Assembly: GCA_001602955.1 (NCBI GenBank) | Contig: LVAC01000012.1 | Location: 121,894-185,893 of the forward strand | Reading direction: 5' to 3' | DNA length: 64,000 nucleotides | From: Sulfurospirillum sp001602955 | GTDB taxonomy: Bacteria; Campylobacterota; Campylobacteria; Campylobacterales; Sulfurospirillaceae | Shown: piece after piece, positions 59,441 to 64,000 of the stretch | Position numbering within the stretch: position 1 is the stretch's first letter | Layout of the letters: each line of letters opens with the position of its first letter | Translations under genes and position numbers: made by a program | Notes under the pieces: model-generated | The model's database searches: none | The model's input: only the letters and a program-made list of their open reading frames with translations | Told to the model about the DNA's origin: nothing

Positions 59441-61284
59441 ACGGCACTCCCTAAAATAATCGTAAAGCACGCACCATGATTTTGATTCGAGACAAAGATG
59501 CGTCCGTTCATTTTATCTTCGATAATTAACTTTGACATGTAAAGCCCTATTCCGTGTCCGTGTTCCTTGGTGGTAAAGTATGCTTGAAAGACGTGGGGAA
59601 GTTTTTCTTCCGCAATACCGCCGGCGTTGTCCGCTATCGTGATGACGAGATTTCCCGCTTGATTGTAAATGACGATGTCGATGATGCCCCGTTTGATTTT
59701 TTTGGCTTCTCGCGCCTCTTTGATTTGATCTTTGGCGTTGTTGACGATGTTGAGCAGGGTTTGCATAAATTCGTTTTTATACCCGCGAACCCTAAGATCG
59801 GTCGCGTTTGAGATGTCCACGCTAACGTCGATATAATTGTACTTGATCGTATGGTTGATGATCTTTAGCATTGTTTCAACCGCTTCATTAACGTCAAAAA
59901 CGGTCTTTTCGGAAGAGGGCATAATAAACGTTTGAAAATCGTTGATCGTGTCGGTCATATAGCGTACCTGTACCATAATGTCCTGAACGTATCGATTGTG
60001 TTCTTCATCGCTTTGAACCTCTTGCGCATAGAAGCGTTCTTGGGCAATGGTAGCGATTTCGACGAGCGGATTTTTCCATTGGTGTGCGATCGAAGAGAAA
60101 ATTTCGCCGATTTCGGCAAGCTTGGATTGTTGAATGATGAATTGTTGGTGCTTGTTTTTTTGCATTTCGATCGCGCGCAGCTCTTGTTCGGAACGGATAC
60201 GTCGGTAAATATTATGGGCAAGCCCCAAGATCAAGAAAATTAAAAACGGCGATATTAAAAAGACCGCATCGATAAATTTACGGTATGTGTCGAAAAAAGT
60301 CGGCGTCGCGTTGATCGGTTCGTACGTGTCGATCGCAGGCTTTGGGGAGAGGGAAAAAGCTTCGAGTTTTTGGGCATCGAACTGATATGCATAGGTTTGA
60401 AACGTGTCTACGTCGAGTGCGGGAAGTTCTTTATCTAAAATCTTGATCGCTTTTTCGCCGGTATGTTCGCCCAATTTTTTAATCAAAACGAGTTTACCGC
60501 CTAATGCACCTTTGCCGATAAAAAGCGTATCGGTAATAAAAACAGGCAATGCGCTTTTGTCGAGCATCGAGGCGATTTGGTTGTTGTAGTAAAGATTGCC
60601 TTCTTTGTCGTTGTAAAAGCGTACGAAAAAGATGGCTTCTTCGGGGTTTGGCTGCGAAAAACGCTCTTCAAGCTCCGCAAGCGTCGATCGACGGATGTAC
60701 TCGATCTCGATCGGAGCGCGGTTGTTACGGATAGCCTCTTGAATAAAAGGTTCGCTGTCGTCGCCGTTCGCACTCGTATCGTTGATAATATAGAGTTTTT
60801 TCAAATGCGGTATCATCGAGCGTATCATGGTTATCGTCTCGGGAATGGCACGTCTCTCCAAGATGCCGTAGACGCGATCTTCTAAATGCCTAGAGCTGAC
60901 TTCTTCGGGTTCGAATTGCTCCAAGCCCGTAAATAAGATAGGTTCATTCGTGAAGAGCTCATGGTAGTATTTGATCACAAAATCATAGGCAAAATTATCG
61001 ACGGCAATGATCAAATCGTAACGGTTTTTTTGCAATTGAAGCTTATACAATTCGCGCAATTTGGCGTAATACTCTTCGGAATTAATACGCTTCGAATCCA
61101 TATACCAAATATTGATTTTAATGTCGGGATGCGTGTAAAAAACTCTTTCCATGCCTAAAATAACGTCATCGCTCCATTGAAAGCCGCGATGGTAGGAGTT
61201 AATAATTAAGATATTTTTATCGTGAGCCAAAAGAGGAATGACGTTTAAAAGAAGTATAAAACAGAGTAAAATGGCCTTTTTCAC
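59437..61284 (-). CDS. Sensor histidine kinase with a periplasmic-binding-type sensor domain
   Basis: The 615-residue kinase has a signal-like segment (about 1-20), an ABC-substrate-binding-like periplasmic domain (about 22-305: 'NILIINSYHRGFQWSDDVILGMERVF', 'DLIIAVDNFAYDFVIKYYHELF', 'ANGDDSEPFIQEAI'), a membrane span (about 335-360) and a kinase core with 'SIAHQWKNPLVEI' (His), 'LLNIVNNAKDQI', 'IADNAGGIAEEKLP' and 'GHGIGLYMSK'. It probably senses a small periplasmic solute directly. It is coupled to the response regulator. The 96-bp gap to the asparaginase gene contains a terminator-like hairpin and an ACATGTAA motif. Confidence 0.92.
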   Translation of the reverse strand: MKKAILLCFILLLNVIPLLAHDKNILIINSYHRGFQWSDDVILGMERVFYTHPDIKINIWYMDSKRINSEEYYAKLRELYKLQLQKNRYDLIIAVDNFAYDFVIKYYHELFTNEPILFTGLEQFEPEEVSSRHLEDRVYGILERRAIPETITMIRSMIPHLKKLYIINDTSANGDDSEPFIQEAIRNNRAPIEIEYIRRSTLAELEERFSQPNPEEAIFFVRFYNDKEGNLYYNNQIASMLDKSALPVFITDTLFIGKGALGGKLVLIKKLGEHTGEKAIKILDKELPALDVDTFQTYAYQFDAQKLEAFSLSPKPAIDTYEPINATPTFFDTYRKFIDAVFLISPFLIFLILGLAHNIYRRIRSEQELRAIEMQKNKHQQFIIQQSKLAEIGEIFSSIAHQWKNPLVEIATIAQERFYAQEVQSDEEHNRYVQDIMVQVRYMTDTINDFQTFIMPSSEKTVFDVNEAVETMLKIINHTIKYNYIDVSVDISNATDLRVRGYKNEFMQTLLNIVNNAKDQIKEAREAKKIKRGIIDIVIYNQAGNLVITIADNAGGIAEEKLPHVFQAYFTTKEHGHGIGLYMSKLIIEDKMNGRIFVSNQNHGACFTIILGSAV

Positions 61285-61349
61285 GGTCGTCTCCTCTTTA
61301 ATTTTGGGCAGATATTATAACACCAAACCTTTTGACATGTAAAGAATAT

Positions 61350-61372
61350 CTCACCCCAAAAAATGGGGCGAG
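61350..61372 (-). terminator. Terminator-like hairpin downstream of asparaginase gene
   Basis: CTCGCCCC and GGGGTGAG pair over eight positions on the minus strand, one being G-U, around an AT-rich loop. The G-U pair would be A-C on the other strand, so it fits minus-strand transcription. No long U-tract follows. Confidence 0.5.
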
Positions 61373-61380
61373 AAAAAGGC

Positions 61381-62427
61381 TTAATATTCCAAGAACAGTT
61401 TTTGAAGGGCTTTTTTATCGTTGGTTTTGGTTAGTCCCAACATTAAAAGAACGCGCGCTTTTTGCGGATTTAACGTCGTCGTTGCGATAAACCCGTATTT
61501 GGCGTCGTCCACTTCGCCCTCTAAGGTCGTACTGCCGCTACCCACGCGAGAGCTTCGCGCCACGATAACCCCTTTTTTCACCGCTTCGACCAAAGCCTCT
61601 TGCGTTAAAGGGAAAGGATTGCCGTTACCCATACCGGCATGGATAATGCCTTTTGCACCGGCGGCGACGGCCGCTTTAACCATAACGTCCGTATCGCTTG
61701 GATGGGCGTAAACGATGTCGACACGCGGTAAATCTTCCAATTTGCTAATGTCGAATTCGGAAGCGACGGTGTGTTTACGGGTCGGTTGCATGTAGTATTC
61801 GACATTACCGTAGTAAACGGTACCGATTTTACCGCTGTTAGGCGATGCAAAGGCGTTTACGGAGCTGGTATTTACTTTCGTGACTTCGCGAGCACTGTGA
61901 ATTTCGTCGTTCATCACGACGACGACGCCTTTACCGGTCGTCTCTTTGTTAATCGCCACGTTGACCGCATTGAAAAGATTCATCGGACCATCGGCACTCA
62001 TGGACGTCGAAGAACGCATTGCCGCAACAAAAACGACGGGCTTTTTGCTTTTAACCGTAAGATCGAGAAAGTACGAGGTCTCTTCGACCGTATCGGTTCC
62101 GTGCGTAATGACGACGCCGTCAATGTCCGGTTGCGCTAAAAGCTCGTTGACGCGTTTAGCAAGTTTCAACCAGACTTGGTTCGTCATTTCCTGTGAACCG
62201 ATGCTAGAGATTTGCTCTCCTTTGATCGTAGCCATGTCGTTAATGGCGGGAACGGCGGCTAGCAATTTATCGACCGTCACGGCACCGGCGGAATACGAAC
62301 TTTTAAGCTCCGACGTTCCGGCTCCGGCGATGGTTCCTCCGGTCGCCAAAATAGCAATGGTCGGTTTGGCGATCAAAGAAGAGGCGCTAATGAGCACCGA
62401 CATACACAAGACATGTAAAAACTTCAT
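61381..62427 (-). CDS. ansB: Type II (periplasmic) L-asparaginase
   Basis: The 348-residue protein has a signal peptide (about 1-20) and follows E. coli AnsB closely: 'AILATGGTIAGAG' (first catalytic Thr), 'VVITHGTDTVEETSYFLDLTVKSKKPVVFVAAMRSSTSMSADGP' (second Thr-Asp and Lys-region; note AAMR) and 'VDDAKYGFIATTTLNPQKARVLL'. It hydrolyses asparagine to aspartate and ammonia in the periplasm. Aspartate is then taken up and deaminated. With dcuA and aspA on the same strand, it supports anaerobic fumarate respiration from amino acids. Confidence 0.95.
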   Translation of the reverse strand: MKFLHVLCMSVLISASSLIAKPTIAILATGGTIAGAGTSELKSSYSAGAVTVDKLLAAVPAINDMATIKGEQISSIGSQEMTNQVWLKLAKRVNELLAQPDIDGVVITHGTDTVEETSYFLDLTVKSKKPVVFVAAMRSSTSMSADGPMNLFNAVNVAINKETTGKGVVVVMNDEIHSAREVTKVNTSSVNAFASPNSGKIGTVYYGNVEYYMQPTRKHTVASEFDISKLEDLPRVDIVYAHPSDTDVMVKAAVAAGAKGIIHAGMGNGNPFPLTQEALVEAVKKGVIVARSSRVGSGSTTLEGEVDDAKYGFIATTTLNPQKARVLLMLGLTKTNDKKALQKLFLEY

Positions 62428-62465
62428 CGTAACTCCTTTTGAAAAATGTGGAAACCCTCTACACG

Positions 62466-63767
62466 TTATAAAATGATCTCGCCGATGACGAATGCAAATG
62501 CGACGGAAAGTGCGATTGCAACGACACCGGGAATAATAAACGGATGGTTAAAAACAAACTTACCGATGCGGGTTGAGCCGGTATCGTCCATTTCGACTGC
62601 GGCAATCAGCGTCGGATAGGTCGGAAGAACGAAAAGCGCACTGACCGCGGCAAACGATGCAACGACGGTCAAAGGGGAAACGCCGAGTAGCAAAGCACTT
62701 GGAATCAAGGCTTTTGCGGTTGCCGCTTGCGAATAAAGAAGCGTACTGGCAAAGAAAAGTACTACCGCCAACATCCACGGATAAACGTTGAGCAAATCGC
62801 CCGCCATCGCTTTAATTTGTGCGATGTGATTAGCCACGAACGTATCGCCGAGCCATGCGACGCCAAGAACGCAGATACATGCACTCATTCCCGATTTAAA
62901 CGTTGCGGAATTAAGCACTTGGGCGCATTCGATTTTGGTAAATGCCGCGATCAAGGTTGCCGCCGCAAACATAAAAAGCATAATCGCTTCGTTTCTCGGA
63001 ACGACCGGATTTTTAATGATGCCGACCTTATCGCTAATGAGCGTTGCGTACGTGACGACCGCAATAATCGTCAGCAAAAAGATACCGACGGAAAGCTTTG
63101 CACCCGGTTTAACGTCCAGTTGCGTCGTACCGCGCATTTTAACCAAGCCTTTTGCCACTCTTTCTTGGTAAATAGGGTCGTCTTTAAGCTCTTTTCCGAG
63201 GAAGTTGGAAACGAATGCCGCAACCATACATGCTAAAAACGAGGAAGGAATGCAGACCGCCAAAAGTTCCAAATAGCCGATACCGTGTTTTTCCAATGCC
63301 CCGCTTAAAAAGACGACGGCGGCGGAGATTGGAGAAGCCGTGATGGCGATTTGCGATGAAACGACGGCGATGCTCAAAGGTCGAGAGGGGCGTATGCCTT
63401 GTTCTTTGGCGACTTCCGCAATTACCGGAAGCGTGGAAAACGCGGTATGTCCCGTACCGGCAAAAAACGTCATAACGTACGTTACGATCGGTGCTAGAAA
63501 CGTAATATACTTAGGGTTTTTACGCAAGATTTTTTCGGCAATGCTGACCATATAGTCCAGCCCGCCCGCCACTTGCATCGCGCCGATAGCCGCAATAACG
63601 GACATAATAATTAAGATAACGTCGATGGGAATCGACCCGAGCTTGAGTCCGAGTCCAAGCGTCAAGACTAAAACGCCCAACCCTCCGGCATAGCCGATAC
63701 CGATACTACCGAGTCTTGCTCCGAAAAAAATCGCGGCAAGGACGACAATCACTTCTAACCATAACAT
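62466..63767 (-). CDS. dcuA: Anaerobic C4-dicarboxylate transporter DcuA
   Basis: The 433-residue protein has about ten spans and tracks E. coli DcuA: 'MQVAGGLDYMVSIAEKILRKNPKYITFLAPIVTYVMTFFAGTGHTAFSTLPVIAEVAKEQGI', 'VVSSQIAITASPISAAVVFLSG' and 'DDPIYQERVAKGLV'. It exchanges aspartate or fumarate for succinate, feeding fumarate respiration. It follows aspA with an 87-bp gap containing a hairpin, and precedes the asparaginase gene by 38 bases. Confidence 0.94.
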   Translation of the reverse strand: MLWLEVIVVLAAIFFGARLGSIGIGYAGGLGVLVLTLGLGLKLGSIPIDVILIIMSVIAAIGAMQVAGGLDYMVSIAEKILRKNPKYITFLAPIVTYVMTFFAGTGHTAFSTLPVIAEVAKEQGIRPSRPLSIAVVSSQIAITASPISAAVVFLSGALEKHGIGYLELLAVCIPSSFLACMVAAFVSNFLGKELKDDPIYQERVAKGLVKMRGTTQLDVKPGAKLSVGIFLLTIIAVVTYATLISDKVGIIKNPVVPRNEAIMLFMFAAATLIAAFTKIECAQVLNSATFKSGMSACICVLGVAWLGDTFVANHIAQIKAMAGDLLNVYPWMLAVVLFFASTLLYSQAATAKALIPSALLLGVSPLTVVASFAAVSALFVLPTYPTLIAAVEMDDTGSTRIGKFVFNHPFIIPGVVAIALSVAFAFVIGEIIL

Positions 63768-63827
63768 GGAAACTCCTTTAAGTAAACTTCTCTCAAGGTT
63801 GGATAAACCCTCAAAGCAGCTTAACGC

Positions 63828-63845
63828 TCGGGGCTTGCGCCCCGA
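63828..63845 (-). terminator. Short GC-rich hairpin between aspA and dcuA
   Basis: On the minus strand TCGGGGC and GCCCCGA pair over seven positions around a GCAA-type loop. No U-tract follows; partial termination or mRNA processing is possible between aspA and dcuA. Confidence 0.45.
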
Positions 63846-63854
63846 AGCAAAAGG

Positions 63855-64000
63855 CTATTTTTCGAATTTATCTTTTTCGGAGAGACCGAAATTGCGGGGT
63901 TTGATCATATTTTCAGGCTTGATGATGTCTTCAAGCTCTTCTTTGGCTAAAAGACCGCGTTCGAGCACGATGTCGTAAACCGAACGATGGGTTTCCAAAG
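63855..64000 (-). CDS. aspA: Aspartate ammonia-lyase, C-terminal end (partial)
   Basis: Only the last 47 codons lie in the window; the frame is open to the right edge. The end 'RSVYDIVLERGLLAKEELED' followed by 'IIKPENMIKPRNF' and a short charged tail is the C terminus of bacterial aspartases ('LL...EEL..I..PENM'). It deaminates aspartate to fumarate. It is first in the aspA-dcuA-ansB string on the minus strand. Confidence 0.8.
   Translation of the reverse strand, partial: LETHRSVYDIVLERGLLAKEELEDIIKPENMIKPRNFGLSEKDKFEK

Noticed and set aside
1..64000. CRISPR arrays, insertion sequences, prophage
   Set aside because: No regularly spaced direct repeats, transposase or integrase motifs, or target-site duplications were found.

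Overview
This window looks like the chromosome of a Sulfurospirillum-type member of the Campylobacterota. That rests on gene content and protein style, not on a search: an fdhABC formate dehydrogenase locus with selenocysteine, selA/selB/selD/selC, DcuA with periplasmic asparaginase and aspartase, many periplasmic-sensor kinases and GGDEF proteins, and short intergenic gaps. No phage, transposon, rRNA operon or CRISPR array is visible.

Layout. 1-7940: signalling and housekeeping (partial PAS sensor, DsbC-like protein, ppGpp-hydrolase-like HD protein, pirin, a MarR/YceI pair sharing an identical palindrome, PsiE-like protein, GGDEF/EAL protein). 7956-14613 (minus): selB, selA and a three-gene sensory module (periplasmic binding protein, histidine kinase, response regulator). 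14732-21935 (plus): formate dehydrogenase locus (Fe-S protein, TorD-like chaperone, small Tat protein, FdhA with an in-frame UGA at 18097, FdhB, FdhC). 21998-22695: DUF190 and CrcB.

22811-40466 is the most unusual part. Around modE and a molbindin gene lie exbB, exbD, tonB, two TonB-dependent receptors, a BtuCD/MolBC-type permease and ATPase, two MolA-like periplasmic binding proteins each preceded by a truncated-haemoglobin-like gene, three SAM methyltransferases, a radical SAM enzyme fused to a MolA-like domain, and a luciferase-like monooxygenase. Three 24-bp dyads of one pattern (CGNTRTATT, 5 bp, AANTATWAYG) lie upstream of the divergent and minus-strand operons, and a weaker copy precedes the formate dehydrogenase operon. 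I infer a ModE-controlled, TonB-energised system that imports and perhaps processes a molybdenum or tungsten complex, feeding molybdopterin enzymes such as FdhA.

40510-47384: an EmrE-like exporter, a diguanylate cyclase with its coupled solute-binding protein, yedF-selD and a YkgJ-like Cys-cluster protein. 47500-57924: a guanidine-I (ykkC) riboswitch followed by a complete guanidine uptake and degradation operon: ABC importer, two carboxyguanidine-deiminase-type subunits, a 1200-residue guanidine/urea carboxylase, an EamA transporter, and an allophanate hydrolase split into two coupled genes. selC (tRNA-Sec) lies antisense just after it. 58164-64000: a lytic transglycosylase, a periplasmic-sensor two-component system, and an asparaginase-DcuA-AspA aspartate/fumarate cluster.

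Across the whole window the palindromic motif TTACATGTAA and its variants ACATGTAA/ACATGTCA recur far more often than chance predicts, inside and outside genes, which is unexplained by the annotated features.
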